64,000 bases of DNA from G965205725 sp965205725 (lineage in GTDB: Bacteria > Pseudomonadota > Gammaproteobacteria > Pseudomonadales > Halieaceae): NCBI GenBank assembly GCA_965205725.1, contig OZ242189.1:2418001-2482000 (forward strand). The letters run 5' to 3'. The stretch's first letter is position 1, and each line of letters begins with the position of its first letter. The notes under the pieces were generated by a model. That model was not told the DNA's origin. It did not search any database and saw only the letters and a list, made by a program, of their open reading frames with translations. Shown piece by piece: positions 35,437-44,577 of this stretch. A program made the translations under genes and the position numbers.

Positions 35437-36358
35437 GATCCATGGCTTCCAGATAGAGTTTATATTGTGGAGAATCAGGAAACAGGTTTCTTAACGCCAG
35501 GTCGTAACTTGCCTGGGCATCCCTATCCCCTTGCGCAGCGGCCAGTTGCAAGCCCAACCAAAGTCCCCGGGCAGACTGGCGAGAAACCAGGGTTCGATAA
35601 ATACCATAGTGGCGCTGTGCTGCCGACCAGTTGGATCGAGCGTACTCAATCTGAGACAGCTCAAGCAGCGCTATTCTATTGGTGCGGTCCATCGCCAGCG
35701 TGCGAGTAAAAGCGGCCGCTGCGCCCTCCTGATCCTCTAATCGCAGGCGACACAAACCCAGGTTCAAATAGGCGCGAGCCCTCGACTCATAAAAAGGGTC
35801 TTTTACAACAATCTCAAGCTGTTTTTTAGCTTCAACATAGCGCTGCCGCTGGTAGAGAAACGCTGCGTAGTTATTGCGTGCGCGGGAAAAATCTCTATTC
35901 AGTGACAGCGCCCGCTTAAAGCTCTTTTCTGACAATTCAAATTCGCCGGTACTTTGATACACCAAAGCAAAGGCTTCGTGTACTTCTGGCGCATCCGAGT
36001 CTATTTCAGCAGCGATTGCCAGGTTGCGCTTGGCAGCCTCCCGGTTCTGCGCACCGATATAGCTACGCGCCAACTGCAAACGCTGTTGCAGGGCTTGCTC
36101 TGGAGAGGCCTCAGCGGTGAATACCCGACCTTCTGTAGTCACGCATGCCACCAGCCCGACTATAACGAGCCCAGGGAATAACAACCGCCTTATTATCTGA
36201 GACCTTTGCACGAAAGCCATTTCACCTGCATGCTGCGTTAAAATCGTACTCAATCGGTCATTTATACCCATAAACTCCCTCATTCCGTGCGTTTTTGCCT
36301 TGCCTGAAAGTGAAATCATCTTCCGTGCAAAGGTCTCTATCTGCAAATGCACATTCAT
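35423..36358 (-). CDS. pilF: Type IV pilus assembly lipoprotein PilF/PilW with a MITE-encoded N-terminal extension
   Basis: PilF is the outer-membrane lipoprotein pilotin that helps PilQ secretin form multimers. TPR repeats (LQLARSYIGAQNREAAKRNL, FALVYQSTGEFELSEKSFKR, RARAYLNLGLCRLRLEDQEG) fill the mature part, and the lipobox LVAC follows the helix LLFPGLVIVG. The start is ATG 36358, overlapping the rlmN stop as ATGA. After seven codons (MNVHLQI) a 139-bp MITE plus its 5-bp duplication inserts 144 bp, exactly 48 codons, and stays open, so the pre-protein is 311 residues instead of about 263. Removing it restores an ordinary lipoprotein signal, MNVHLQIIRRLLFPG. A GTG inside the MITE (VQRSQIIRR) could also serve as start. 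Confidence 0.9.
   Translation of the reverse strand: MNVHLQIETFARKMISLSGKAKTHGMREFMGINDRLSTILTQHAGEMAFVQRSQIIRRLLFPGLVIVGLVACVTTEGRVFTAEASPEQALQQRLQLARSYIGAQNREAAKRNLAIAAEIDSDAPEVHEAFALVYQSTGEFELSEKSFKRALSLNRDFSRARNNYAAFLYQRQRYVEAKKQLEIVVKDPFYESRARAYLNLGLCRLRLEDQEGAAAAFTRTLAMDRTNRIALLELSQIEYARSNWSAAQRHYGIYRTLVSRQSARGLWLGLQLAAAQGDRDAQASYDLALRNLFPDSPQYKLYLEAMDRGEL
36199..36337 (-). mobile_element. GAGACC-MITE copy 3, inside pilF
   Basis: 139 bp, same ends as the other copies, 5-bp duplication TATCT on both sides (36194-36198 and 36338-36342). In pilF's reading direction the element encodes ETFARKMISLSGKAKT, HGMREFMGINDRL and STILTQHAGEMAFVQRS with no stop. Confidence 0.95.
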
Positions 36359-37476
36359 ACCACTGTCACCACTTGAGCCGCAGCTTGCTCCCGGTATCTC
36401 TTGTTGCGGCGAGTGCTATCGACAACCTGCCCGACCAACTGGCCACACGCCGCATTGATATCATCACCGCGGGTGGTTCGCACTGTGACGATATGGCCCG
36501 CGTCGACCAATACCTGCCAGAAGCGTGAAACAGCATTGCCACTGGGCCGACTGTAATCAGATTGAGGGAATGGATTAAAGGGTATCAGATTTATCTTACA
36601 GGGGAAGGACTTCAGCAACTGCGCCAATTCTCGAGCTTGCTTCAGCGAATCATTGACGCCGGCAATTAAGGTGTACTCGACTGTAACAACGCGACTCTTG
36701 TCTGTTTGCGCATTGATGTAATTGCTCGCGCTGCGCAACAGCATATCAATTGGGTACTTGCGATTGATCGGGACCAGTTCATTTCTAAGCTCGTCGTTGG
36801 ACGCATGCAGTGAAATTGCCAGTGACACCTCACTACAGGTTGCCAATTTATCCAAAGCAGGCACAACGCCAGAAGTACTCAGAGTCACTCTGCGCTTGGA
36901 AATTCCGTAACCCAGGTCTTCCATCATCAAGTTCATGGCATCGACAACATTGTCGAAGTTCAGCAGTGGCTCCCCCATTCCCATCATCACCACGTTAGTG
37001 ACCTTGCGCCCGTTACCTGCCTGAAACGCATCGTAAGACTTCAGCGCCAACCAGACCTGGCCAATAATTTCGGCGGCACTCAGGTCTCGCTGAAAGCCCT
37101 GTTTACCGGTTGAGCAGAAGCTACAGTCGAGGCTGCAACCTACTTGAGAGGACACACACAAGGTGCCACGCTGACCTTCGGGAATGAGTACCGTCTCGAC
37201 TAGACCACCGCCCTCAACACGAACAGCCCATTTGCGAGTGCCGTCTTCTGAGTCGAGCTGATTAACAATTTCAGGGGGTCTCACCTCCGCTATTTCGGCA
37301 AGCCGCTCACGCAGGGTTTTACCGAGGTTCGTCATTTGTTCAAAGTCAGTGATACCGGCGTGATGTATCCACTTCAACACCTGCTGCGCGCGAAACGGTT
37401 TCTCGCCGAGGTCGGTGAAAAAAGCCTGCATCTTCTCCAGCGGCAGACCCAGCAAATTGACGCGCGTTTCAGCCAT
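36355..37476 (-). CDS. rlmN: Dual-specificity 23S rRNA/tRNA adenine C2-methyltransferase RlmN
   Basis: A radical-SAM enzyme of 373 residues that methylates A2503 of 23S rRNA and A37 of several tRNAs. The cluster motif is CSLDCSFCSTG (C-x3-C-x2-C) near residue 125, with the N-terminal helical domain (FRAQQVLKWIHH) and the methyl-carrying Cys region near the end (DINAACGQL). The stop overlaps the pilF start (ATGA). Confidence 0.96.
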   Translation of the reverse strand: MAETRVNLLGLPLEKMQAFFTDLGEKPFRAQQVLKWIHHAGITDFEQMTNLGKTLRERLAEIAEVRPPEIVNQLDSEDGTRKWAVRVEGGGLVETVLIPEGQRGTLCVSSQVGCSLDCSFCSTGKQGFQRDLSAAEIIGQVWLALKSYDAFQAGNGRKVTNVVMMGMGEPLLNFDNVVDAMNLMMEDLGYGISKRRVTLSTSGVVPALDKLATCSEVSLAISLHASNDELRNELVPINRKYPIDMLLRSASNYINAQTDKSRVVTVEYTLIAGVNDSLKQARELAQLLKSFPCKINLIPFNPFPQSDYSRPSGNAVSRFWQVLVDAGHIVTVRTTRGDDINAACGQLVGQVVDSTRRNKRYREQAAAQVVTVV

Positions 37477-37490
37477 CGGGACTCTGGTCT

Positions 37491-37919
37491 CTACCTGCGC
37501 TCACAAATTTCTTCCGCCGGGAAGAAATAGGCGATTTCGCGGGCCGCAGACTCCCGAGAGTCAGAGCCGTGCACAGCGTTGGCATCAATCGTTGAGGCGA
37601 AATCAGCGCGAATAGTACCGGCCTCGGCCTGCGCAGGGTCAGTCGCGCCCATCAGCTCGCGATTCTTGGCGATGGCATTTTCGCCTTCTAGAACTTGCAC
37701 ACAGACCGGGCCGGAGGTCATGAACTCAATCAAAGCCGGAAAGAAGGGACGCTCTTTATGTTCTGCATAGAAACCACCTGCAACCTCGTCACTCAGGCGC
37801 ACCATTTTTGCGGCGAGCAAGCGCAGTCCATTTTTTTCAAATCTGCTGTAAATTTCTCCAACCACATTTTTGGCTACAGCATCGGGTTTAACAATAGACA
37901 GGGTGCGTTCAGCAGCCAT
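37491..37919 (-). CDS. ndk: Nucleoside diphosphate kinase
   Basis: A 142-residue enzyme balancing NTP pools. It begins ERTLSIVKPDAVAKN and has RPFFPALIEFMTSGPVC, GATDPAQAEAGTIRADF and the phospho-His motif NAVHGSDS near residue 117. It heads the minus-strand ndk-rlmN-pilF-rodZ series, 14 bases before rlmN. Confidence 0.97.
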   Translation of the reverse strand: MAAERTLSIVKPDAVAKNVVGEIYSRFEKNGLRLLAAKMVRLSDEVAGGFYAEHKERPFFPALIEFMTSGPVCVQVLEGENAIAKNRELMGATDPAQAEAGTIRADFASTIDANAVHGSDSRESAAREIAYFFPAEEICERR

Positions 37920-38136
37920 TTACGATATCTCCGTGATATATAAAACAAGGCGCGACAACCACCCACAGGGCAGTCGCAGAGGCCGACTTCAAAAATCGCG
38001 TAATTATACGGAGATTGGGGCCAGGTTTCACTCTAAATCCATGTTTTGAGGGTGAGCGTTTGGCAGAAAAATCAGTGGTTTAGCTTGCCCTGGAGACCTC
38101 CCCGTAGCACCTGAATAAGCAGCGGGCAGGATGCAC

Positions 38137-38337
38137 TCAGTCCGCTTCCTCTATCCAGGCGGCCTGTATAGCTTCCAGTACCTTCTCACCACATCGGTCG
38201 GGGTCATCACTGAATCCCTCCAGATCGAGCACCATTTGCCGAAGTGCTACGAAATTAAGCGTCAGCGGGTCTGTTTCCGGGTGGGCCTCGGCCAATTCAA
38301 GCGCAATATCGAGTACATCTGTCCAGCGCAATTCCAT
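38137..38337 (-). CDS. iscX: Fe-S assembly protein IscX
   Basis: A 66-residue acidic protein: MELRWTDVLDIALELAEAHP near the start, LRQMVLDLEGF and CGEKVLEAIQAAWIEE at the end. It binds IscS and iron and modulates cluster assembly. ATG 38337 gives the standard length; the frame runs open to 38415 inside fdx. Last gene of the isc operon. Confidence 0.95.
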   Translation of the reverse strand: MELRWTDVLDIALELAEAHPETDPLTLNFVALRQMVLDLEGFSDDPDRCGEKVLEAIQAAWIEEAD

Positions 38338-38347
38338 AACCAACCCC

Positions 38348-38686
38348 TCAGTGACGCTCGGAAACCATATTGATTGTATAGCGTGGTATTTCCACGACCA
38401 AGCCTTCATCCGCAACGATGGCCTGGCAGCTCAAGCGCGAATCTGGCTCCAGCCCCCAGGCCTTATCCAGATAGTCATCTTCCAGCTCATCGGCTTCTTC
38501 AAGGGAGTCGTAACCCTCGCGCACGATCACATGGCAGGTGGTGCAGGCACAGGACATTTCACAGGCATGCTCTATAGCGACATGGTTGCGCAGCAAGGCC
38601 TCGCAAACACTCTCGCCTTTTTCCGCTTCAATCACCGTGCCTTCGGGACACAGATTCACATTCGGCAATACAACAATTTGCGGCAT
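38348..38686 (-). CDS. fdx: [2Fe-2S] adrenodoxin-type ferredoxin of the Isc system
   Basis: A 112-residue electron carrier for cluster assembly. The ligands are in CEMSCACTTCHVIV (C-x5-C-x2-C) near residue 42 plus a later Cys in LSCQAIV. It ends EIPRYTINMVSERH as in other Isc ferredoxins. It starts one base into the hscA stop. Confidence 0.96.
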   Translation of the reverse strand: MPQIVVLPNVNLCPEGTVIEAEKGESVCEALLRNHVAIEHACEMSCACTTCHVIVREGYDSLEEADELEDDYLDKAWGLEPDSRLSCQAIVADEGLVVEIPRYTINMVSERH

Positions 38687-40539
38687 TAGCTACCCTCACC
38701 TTCATCAAACTGGTCAATCGAAACACCAGACAATGCCTTGCTGATTGTCGCATCCATGCGTCGAGCCGCAAATGACTCGCTGTGCCGTCCGAGAGACTCT
38801 GTCGCCAACTTGAGTTCGTCAGCATCCTCCGAGCGCGCAGCCAATTCGGTCAGCTCAGACATCGCGGCCCGCAGACTGTTCAACTCATCAGGCTCCAGCA
38901 AGTCGGCATCAGCATCAATCGCTACTGCCAGACCTTGCAGCAATTGCTCAGCGCTAACCCGTTGCTCAGCCAACAAGCGGGAGCGCATATCTTGTTCAGC
39001 ATTTTCCCAAGACGCTTTGAGCATGTGCGCAATCTGATCATCGCTGAGTCCAAAAGATGGTTTCACTGTAATACTGCTCTCAACACCGCTGGTTTCCTCT
39101 CTGGCGCTGACTCCCAGCAGGCCATCGGCGTCCACCTGAAAAGTCACGAGTATCCGCGCTGCACCCGCCACCATAGACGGAATACCTCGCAACTCAAATC
39201 GTGCCAGGGAACGGCAGTGGTCAACCAGCTCGCGCTCTCCTTGCAGTACATGCAAAGCCATCGCCGTTTGTCCATCTTTATAGGTCGTGAACTCCTGGGC
39301 CTTGGCAACCGGAATTGTCGTATTTCGCGGAATCACTCGCTCCACCAATCCGCCCATGGTCTCCAACCCCAGGGACAGCGGAATCACATCCAGCAACAAC
39401 AGCTCTTTATCGGGTTTATTTCCGACCAGAACATCAGCCTGTAGCGCCGCACCGACTGCTACTACCGTATCGGGGTTAATAGAGGTTAGTGGCTCGCGAG
39501 AAAACATCTCGGCGACCGCCGAACGCACCAGCGGCACCCGAGTTGAACCGCCAACCATTATCACCTGATCAACCTGATCCACACTTGTTTCTGCATCGCG
39601 AAGCGCACGCTGACAACTGCGCAAAGTACGTTTAACCAGTGGCTGAATAAGGCCCTCAAACTGCTCGCGACTCAGCTCCCAACTTTGACCAAATGCGTCA
39701 AAACGAGTCACTTCAAGTTCGGTTAGAGCCTCTTTCGCCACTCGGGCTGCACGCAGAGCATTCAGATAACCAACGTCATCGCGGGCAGTCTTTCCCTGTT
39801 GCTCCAACGCCCAATCGACGATGACTTGATCCAGATCATCGCCGCCCAAGGCACTGTCGCCACCCGTGGCGAGCACCTCAAAAACTCCGTGCTGTAACCG
39901 CAGAATCGATATATCGAAGGTGCCACCACCTAAATCATAAACTGCAATAGTGCCTTCTTTGCCACTGTCCAGACCATAGGCAACCGCAGCCGCTGTCGGC
40001 TCATTGAGCAGGCGCAATACGTTCAGCCCTGCCAGGGTCGCGGCATCCTTGGTCGCCTGCCTCTGGGACTCATCAAAGTAGGCGGGAACGGTAATCACTA
40101 CACCGTCAACTGATGCGCCCAGGGTCTTCCCGCCGCGCTCGGCAAGTGTTGCCAGAATTTCTGCGGACGCCTGTACTGGCGTTACTTCACCCGCACTCGT
40201 TACAAAGCGCGCCATGCCCTCCGTCTCTGCCAGGCGGTAATTGTTATTAGCTGCTTGACCAGCGCCGCGGCCCATCAAGCGCTTGAATGACTGCAAACTG
40301 TCCTGTGGGGAATCTGTTGCCAATGCCATGGCGCTGTAGCCTACTTCCTTGCGGTCGGCACCGTAATAAACCGCCGACGGCAATAGCGTGCGACCCTGCG
40401 TATCTGGCAATGGCTCGGCCGTGCCACTGCGAACTGCCGCAACCAGCGAATTTGTGGTACCCAAATCAATACCAAGCGCATGTTTGCGTTCGTGCGGAGC
40501 CGCTGTTTGCCCAGGTTCAGATATTTGTAAAAGCGCCAT
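38686..40539 (-). CDS. hscA: Fe-S chaperone HscA (Hsp70 type)
   Basis: A 617-residue DnaK-like ATPase that helps transfer clusters from IscU. Motifs are GIDLGTTNSLVA, AVYDLGGGTFDISIL and MVGGSTRVPLVR in the ATPase part, LLDVIPLSLGLETMGG opening the substrate domain. It works with HscB encoded just upstream. Confidence 0.97.
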   Translation of the reverse strand: MALLQISEPGQTAAPHERKHALGIDLGTTNSLVAAVRSGTAEPLPDTQGRTLLPSAVYYGADRKEVGYSAMALATDSPQDSLQSFKRLMGRGAGQAANNNYRLAETEGMARFVTSAGEVTPVQASAEILATLAERGGKTLGASVDGVVITVPAYFDESQRQATKDAATLAGLNVLRLLNEPTAAAVAYGLDSGKEGTIAVYDLGGGTFDISILRLQHGVFEVLATGGDSALGGDDLDQVIVDWALEQQGKTARDDVGYLNALRAARVAKEALTELEVTRFDAFGQSWELSREQFEGLIQPLVKRTLRSCQRALRDAETSVDQVDQVIMVGGSTRVPLVRSAVAEMFSREPLTSINPDTVVAVGAALQADVLVGNKPDKELLLLDVIPLSLGLETMGGLVERVIPRNTTIPVAKAQEFTTYKDGQTAMALHVLQGERELVDHCRSLARFELRGIPSMVAGAARILVTFQVDADGLLGVSAREETSGVESSITVKPSFGLSDDQIAHMLKASWENAEQDMRSRLLAEQRVSAEQLLQGLAVAIDADADLLEPDELNSLRAAMSELTELAARSEDADELKLATESLGRHSESFAARRMDATISKALSGVSIDQFDEGEGS

Positions 40540-40554
40540 TGTTAATCATTCACC

Positions 40555-41085
40555 TCAGGAGTCCAACAAAGTGCTTTCCAGCAACTCTGCTTCGGCGCGA
40601 AGTTTATCAAGGTATTGCATTTTAACGACTTCCACTGCCGCCGCTTCCCAGGATTGTTTCTCCATGGCCTTCGTCAGGGTCTGGCTGTGTTGCGCCCAGT
40701 CCCGCGCAAGCTCATCCATAAAATGCTCGAGTAGGGTATCGGGTTCAACCAGGTTGTGAAGACTCTCGAGCTTTTCGCGCAACTCCATCTGCTCCATCAA
40801 GAAATCCCCAGCCAGCTTTTGAGAGGCAACCCGCTCTCCATCCCAACCGGCAATTTCGAGCAGGTAGAGTGCGCGAGTCAGGGGCTGCTTGAGTGTGTCA
40901 AACGCTTCATTAATAAAGGCCGAGAATTGAACCGCGACGCGCTGTTCCTGGGCGCTGGCGCCAGCAAACTTGTCTGGGTGCGCCCGCCGCTGCAAATGCC
41001 GATAACGCTCGGCCAAATCAACCGTATTCAGCTCAAACTGCTGTGGCAAATCGAACAGAGAAAAATATGACTGGGTAAAATCCAA
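40555..41085 (-). CDS. hscB: Fe-S co-chaperone HscB (J-domain)
   Basis: A 176-residue protein with an N-terminal J domain (FDLPQQFELNTVDLAERYRH, with HPD in RRAHPDKFAG near residue 38) and a C-terminal three-helix domain that binds IscU. It stimulates HscA. Spaced 15 bases before hscA and 3 bases after iscA. Confidence 0.96.
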   Translation of the reverse strand: MDFTQSYFSLFDLPQQFELNTVDLAERYRHLQRRAHPDKFAGASAQEQRVAVQFSAFINEAFDTLKQPLTRALYLLEIAGWDGERVASQKLAGDFLMEQMELREKLESLHNLVEPDTLLEHFMDELARDWAQHSQTLTKAMEKQSWEAAAVEVVKMQYLDKLRAEAELLESTLLDS

Positions 41086-41088
41086 GGC

Positions 41089-41412
41089 TCAGACAGTGAA
41101 GCTTTCACCACAGCCGCACTCTCCGGAAACATTAGGGTTATTAAACTGAAACCCTTCGTTGAGCCCTTCTTTTACGAAGTCGAGCTCGGTGCCTTCGAGG
41201 TAGGACATACTCTTGGGGTCTATGACTACCTTCACCCCAAACCCCTCAAATATTTGATCTTCGGGCTCCGCTTGATCGACAAATTCAAGGACATAGGCCA
41301 TACCCGAACAGCCGGAGGTTCTCACGCCCACACGAACCCCCATACCACTCCCGCGATTTTCAAGGTGCCGTTGCACATGCTCTGCAGCGGCCTGAGTCAG
41401 CGAAACACCCAT
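41089..41412 (-). CDS. iscA: Iron-sulfur carrier IscA
   Basis: A 107-residue A-type carrier with the three conserved cysteines, in TSGCSGMAYVLEF and GECGCGESFTV. It takes clusters to [4Fe-4S] enzymes. Three bases separate it from iscU and from hscB. Confidence 0.96.
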   Translation of the reverse strand: MGVSLTQAAAEHVQRHLENRGSGMGVRVGVRTSGCSGMAYVLEFVDQAEPEDQIFEGFGVKVVIDPKSMSYLEGTELDFVKEGLNEGFQFNNPNVSGECGCGESFTV

Positions 41413-41415
41413 AAC

Positions 41416-41799
41416 TTACCGGCCCTGCTTCTCTCGGAAATTGGCAACTGCCGCTTTTATGGCATCTTCCGCCAGTACAGAGCAGTGAATCTTCACTGGC
41501 GGTAAAGCCAGCTCTTCTGCTATCTCGGTATTGCGAATTTGCTCTGCTTCATTGAGGCTCTTGCCCTTCACCCACTCAGTGAGCAACGAGCTCGAAGCAA
41601 TTGCAGAGCCACAGCCATAAGTTTTGAATTTGGCATCTTCAATAACACCGTCATCCCCAACCTTGATTTGCAGCCGCATTACATCGCCGCAGGCGGGGGC
41701 GCCCACCATGCCAGTACCTACGGTACCGTCATTGTCATCGAACTTTCCCACATTGCGGGGGTTTTCATAATGATCCAGAACCTTGTCACTATAAGCCAT
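41416..41799 (-). CDS. iscU: Fe-S scaffold IscU
   Basis: A 127-residue scaffold. The three cluster cysteines lie in GAPACGDVMRLQI (Cys near 37), YGCGSAIASSSLLTEW (near 63) and KIHCSVLAEDAI (near 106), with the HscA-binding LPPVK motif just before the last. Confidence 0.97.
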   Translation of the reverse strand: MAYSDKVLDHYENPRNVGKFDDNDGTVGTGMVGAPACGDVMRLQIKVGDDGVIEDAKFKTYGCGSAIASSSLLTEWVKGKSLNEAEQIRNTEIAEELALPPVKIHCSVLAEDAIKAAVANFREKQGR

Positions 41800-41817
41800 G
41801 GTTATCTCCTGTCATTC

Positions 41818-43056
41818 CTAGTGTGCAGCCCACTCGATTTTATCCAAGTCGACACCGTCTTTGTGCATATCCCAAAGCGGCGAAAGCTCGCGTAATTTAT
41901 CCACCGCGTGACGCAACTGCTCAGCGGCATGATCAACATCTTCTTCGCTCGTAAAGCGGCCAAAGCTAAAACGCAGAGAACTGTGCGCCAATTCATCGCT
42001 CAGGCCCAGTGCTCTCAAAACATAGGACGGCTCCAGGCTGGCAGAGGTACAGGCCGAGCCACTCGAAACTGCCAAATCTTTCAGGGACATAATCAGTGAT
42101 TCACCCTCGACAAAATTAATACTGACATTTAAACCACCGGGTAAGCGCTGGTTCTGATCACCATTGAGACGCACTTCTTCAATATCACTGATAGCCGCCC
42201 AAAAACGTTCACGCAAGGCCAGCAGACGCGCCCCTTCTTCTGCCATTTCCCGCCTGGCAATATAAGCCGCCTCTCCCATACCGACGATCTGATGCGTTGC
42301 CAGGGTGCCAGAACGCATGCCCCGTTCATGGCCACCACCATGTATCTGCGCCTCCAGGCGTACCCGTGGCTTACGTCGCACATATAACGCACCCATTCCC
42401 TTGGGGCCGTACATTTTGTGCGCGGACATGGAGAACAAATCTATTTTCATAGCCGCCATATCAACTGGAATTTTGCCAGCAGACTGGGCGCCATCGACGT
42501 GAAAGAGGACGCCATTAGCCCGAGTAATCGCCCCAATCGCGGCCACATCATTGACGATGCCAATTTCATTATTGGCATGCATGATGCTGACCAAAACCGT
42601 GTCTTCGCGCAGCGCTGCCGCAACTGCTTCAGATGATGTTAAACCATTGGAGTCGGGGTCAAGGTAGGTCACCTCATAGCCTTCCCGCTCCAGTTGTCGG
42701 CAAGTATCCAGAACCGCCTTATGCTCAATTTTGGAGGTAATGATGTGTTTGCCTTTGCGCTGATTGAAATGAGCGACACCTTTAATCGCCAGGTTATCCG
42801 ACTCGGTAGCCCCGCTGGTCCAGACGATCTCTCGCGGGTCTGCATTGATTAAATCAGCCACATTGCGACGGGCATTTTCTACTGCTTCTTCAGCTTTCCA
42901 GCCATACAGATGGGAGCGCGAAGCGGCATTGCCGAAATTACCCTCCATGGTCAGACACCCAATCATTTTTTCCGCCACCCGGGGGTCAACCGGTGTGGTG
43001 GCGAAATAATCAAAATAGATTGGCAACTGCATGCTGTTCATTCTCCCGTGGGCCAA
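41818..43056 (-). CDS. iscS: Cysteine desulfurase IscS
   Basis: A PLP enzyme that takes sulfur from cysteine for IscU and for tRNA thiolation. The PLP Lys is in SMSAHKMYGPKG and the active-site Cys loop SSGSACTSASLEPSYVL near residue 330. The most likely start is MQLPIYFDYFATTPVD, a few codons inside the open frame of 412 residues. Follows iscR by 5 bases. Confidence 0.96.
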   Translation of the reverse strand: MAHGRMNSMQLPIYFDYFATTPVDPRVAEKMIGCLTMEGNFGNAASRSHLYGWKAEEAVENARRNVADLINADPREIVWTSGATESDNLAIKGVAHFNQRKGKHIITSKIEHKAVLDTCRQLEREGYEVTYLDPDSNGLTSSEAVAAALREDTVLVSIMHANNEIGIVNDVAAIGAITRANGVLFHVDGAQSAGKIPVDMAAMKIDLFSMSAHKMYGPKGMGALYVRRKPRVRLEAQIHGGGHERGMRSGTLATHQIVGMGEAAYIARREMAEEGARLLALRERFWAAISDIEEVRLNGDQNQRLPGGLNVSINFVEGESLIMSLKDLAVSSGSACTSASLEPSYVLRALGLSDELAHSSLRFSFGRFTSEEDVDHAAEQLRHAVDKLRELSPLWDMHKDGVDLDKIEWAAH

Positions 43057-43061
43057 TGTCC

Positions 43062-43541
43062 CTAATGGCTGACTTCAAGCAAAGCCAAATTACTGTGTTC
43101 ACCTCTGCGTGAATCCTGCCGCGCGGAAATACTCTGTACCTCGCGACGCTTGACAAGGCTCGTTAAACTGATGCCGCTGAGGAAGTTATGAATTTGATCA
43201 CTCAGGTCACACCAGAGGTGGTGAGTGAGACAAATTTCTCCCTGCTGGCAATTAGTGGAACCGCCACAACCGGTTGCATCCACATTCTCATTGACCGCAT
43301 CAACGATCTCTGCGACAAAAATTTGCTGACCAGGTCTGCTTAAGCGGTAGCCCCCGCCAGGGCCGCGCACACTTTGTACCAGCTCGGAACGACGCAACTT
43401 GGAAAACAACTGCTCAAGGTATGACAGGGAGATATCCTGCCGACCAGAAATATCCGCCAGACTAACCGGACCAGTATCTGCGTGAATCGCAAGGTCCAGC
43501 ATGGCGGTTACCGCGTAACGGCCTTTGGTTGTCAATCGCAT
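43062..43541 (-). CDS. iscR: Rrf2-family Fe-S regulator IscR
   Basis: A 159-residue winged-helix repressor, MRLTTKGRYAVTAMLDLAIH at the start and recognition helix region SLSYLEQLFSKLRRSELV. The [2Fe-2S] cysteines are in GCGGSTNCQQGEICLTHHLW. With a cluster bound it represses the isc operon. Two binding-site-like boxes lie in its own promoter. Confidence 0.97.
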   Translation of the reverse strand: MRLTTKGRYAVTAMLDLAIHADTGPVSLADISGRQDISLSYLEQLFSKLRRSELVQSVRGPGGGYRLSRPGQQIFVAEIVDAVNENVDATGCGGSTNCQQGEICLTHHLWCDLSDQIHNFLSGISLTSLVKRREVQSISARQDSRRGEHSNLALLEVSH

Positions 43542-43576
43542 ATGCGCTGCTCCGCAGGGGCAGTAGAATGGGCGAG

Positions 43577-43634
43577 AGTATGCAATAACCTACTGATTTT
43601 GTCAACTATTTAACCTAGTAATTTAGTAGGAAAT
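43577..43634 (-). promoter_or_regulatory. iscR promoter with two tandem IscR boxes
   Basis: On the minus strand a perfect -35 TTGACA (43600-43605) and a -10 CATACT (43577-43582) are 17 bp apart, about 35-60 bases before the iscR ATG. The 25-bp stretch 43585-43609 fits the IscR type 1 operator very well (ATAGTTGACA half with CAGTAGGTTAT half). Directly abutting it, 43610-43634 is a weaker second box. Both cover the -35 and spacer, so cluster-loaded IscR should block RNA polymerase. Confidence 0.75.
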
Positions 43635-43833
43635 ATCGACTCCTTTTATTCAGCAATTTATACCGGCAGGCGACAGTAGCGGGATTTTTAGTATGGGATG
43701 ACCGGTAAGGTCATTTAAAAATCTTCCGCTGCCTGTCTTTGTTAGACCGAGCGCGAAGCGTTGCAGGCTCACCAGGGCAATACCCATTGTCGGTAGCCGT
43801 TAGACCGGAGCGAGCGGACCAATTTAACTGTTT

Positions 43834-44577
43834 CTACCTGCTTCCCTGTAACTTTTTGACGGTCTTCTGAGTCTCGCTGAGAACACCCCTGAGAATATTT
43901 AATTCCATTTCATCGGGTGTAATTCTCGAATATAACCGGCGCAGGCGAGTCATCAACTGACGTGGTGCGGCAGGGTTGAGGAACCCAAGTTGCACCAGGG
44001 TCTCCTCAAGGTGTTCGTAATAGCGCTCCATATTTTCCGCCGTTGCAAACGGAGTATCCCATCCGGCTTCGGCGAAATCCGGCAACGCTTCTGCGACCGC
44101 CAGCATACGCAGTTCATAGGTGACAATTTGTACCGCCATTGCCAAATTCAGGCTGGTGTAATCTTCATGCGAAGGGATATTCAGGTGTAACTGGCACTGC
44201 TGCAACTCTGCATTGGTGAGTCCGCGGTCTTCTCGGCCAAAAACCACTGCAACTTTGGCGCCGCTATTGTTGCGTTCAGCTATTTTTTCAGCGCAACGGC
44301 GCGGGTCCAAAGTCGGCCATGGAATTCTGCGGTCTCTCGCGCTGGTACCCACAATATACTGACAATCTGCCACAGCGGCCTCCAGGTCGTTAACAACCAC
44401 AGCGGAGTCGAGCACATCAACAGCGCTGGCCGCTCGCCACTGCGCTTGCTCATCTGGAAATTTTCGTGGCGCCACCAAATAAAGCTCCACCAGCCCCATA
44501 TTTTTCATGGCACGCGCCACGCCACCAATATTGCCGGGGTGTGTAGTATTTACCAGTACGATGCGAATTGATTCCAT
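43834..44577 (-). CDS. trmJ: tRNA (cytidine/uridine-2'-O-)-methyltransferase TrmJ
   Basis: A SPOUT-fold methyltransferase of 247 residues acting on position 32 of tRNAs. It shows RIVLVNTTHPGNIGGVARAM at the N-terminus and the knot motifs VVFGREDRGLTNAEL and LNLAMAVQIVTYEL, then a C-terminal helical extension. About 290 bases separate it from iscR. The island with mobile elements starts just beyond its 5' end. Confidence 0.95.
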   Translation of the reverse strand: MESIRIVLVNTTHPGNIGGVARAMKNMGLVELYLVAPRKFPDEQAQWRAASAVDVLDSAVVVNDLEAAVADCQYIVGTSARDRRIPWPTLDPRRCAEKIAERNNSGAKVAVVFGREDRGLTNAELQQCQLHLNIPSHEDYTSLNLAMAVQIVTYELRMLAVAEALPDFAEAGWDTPFATAENMERYYEHLEETLVQLGFLNPAAPRQLMTRLRRLYSRITPDEMELNILRGVLSETQKTVKKLQGSR

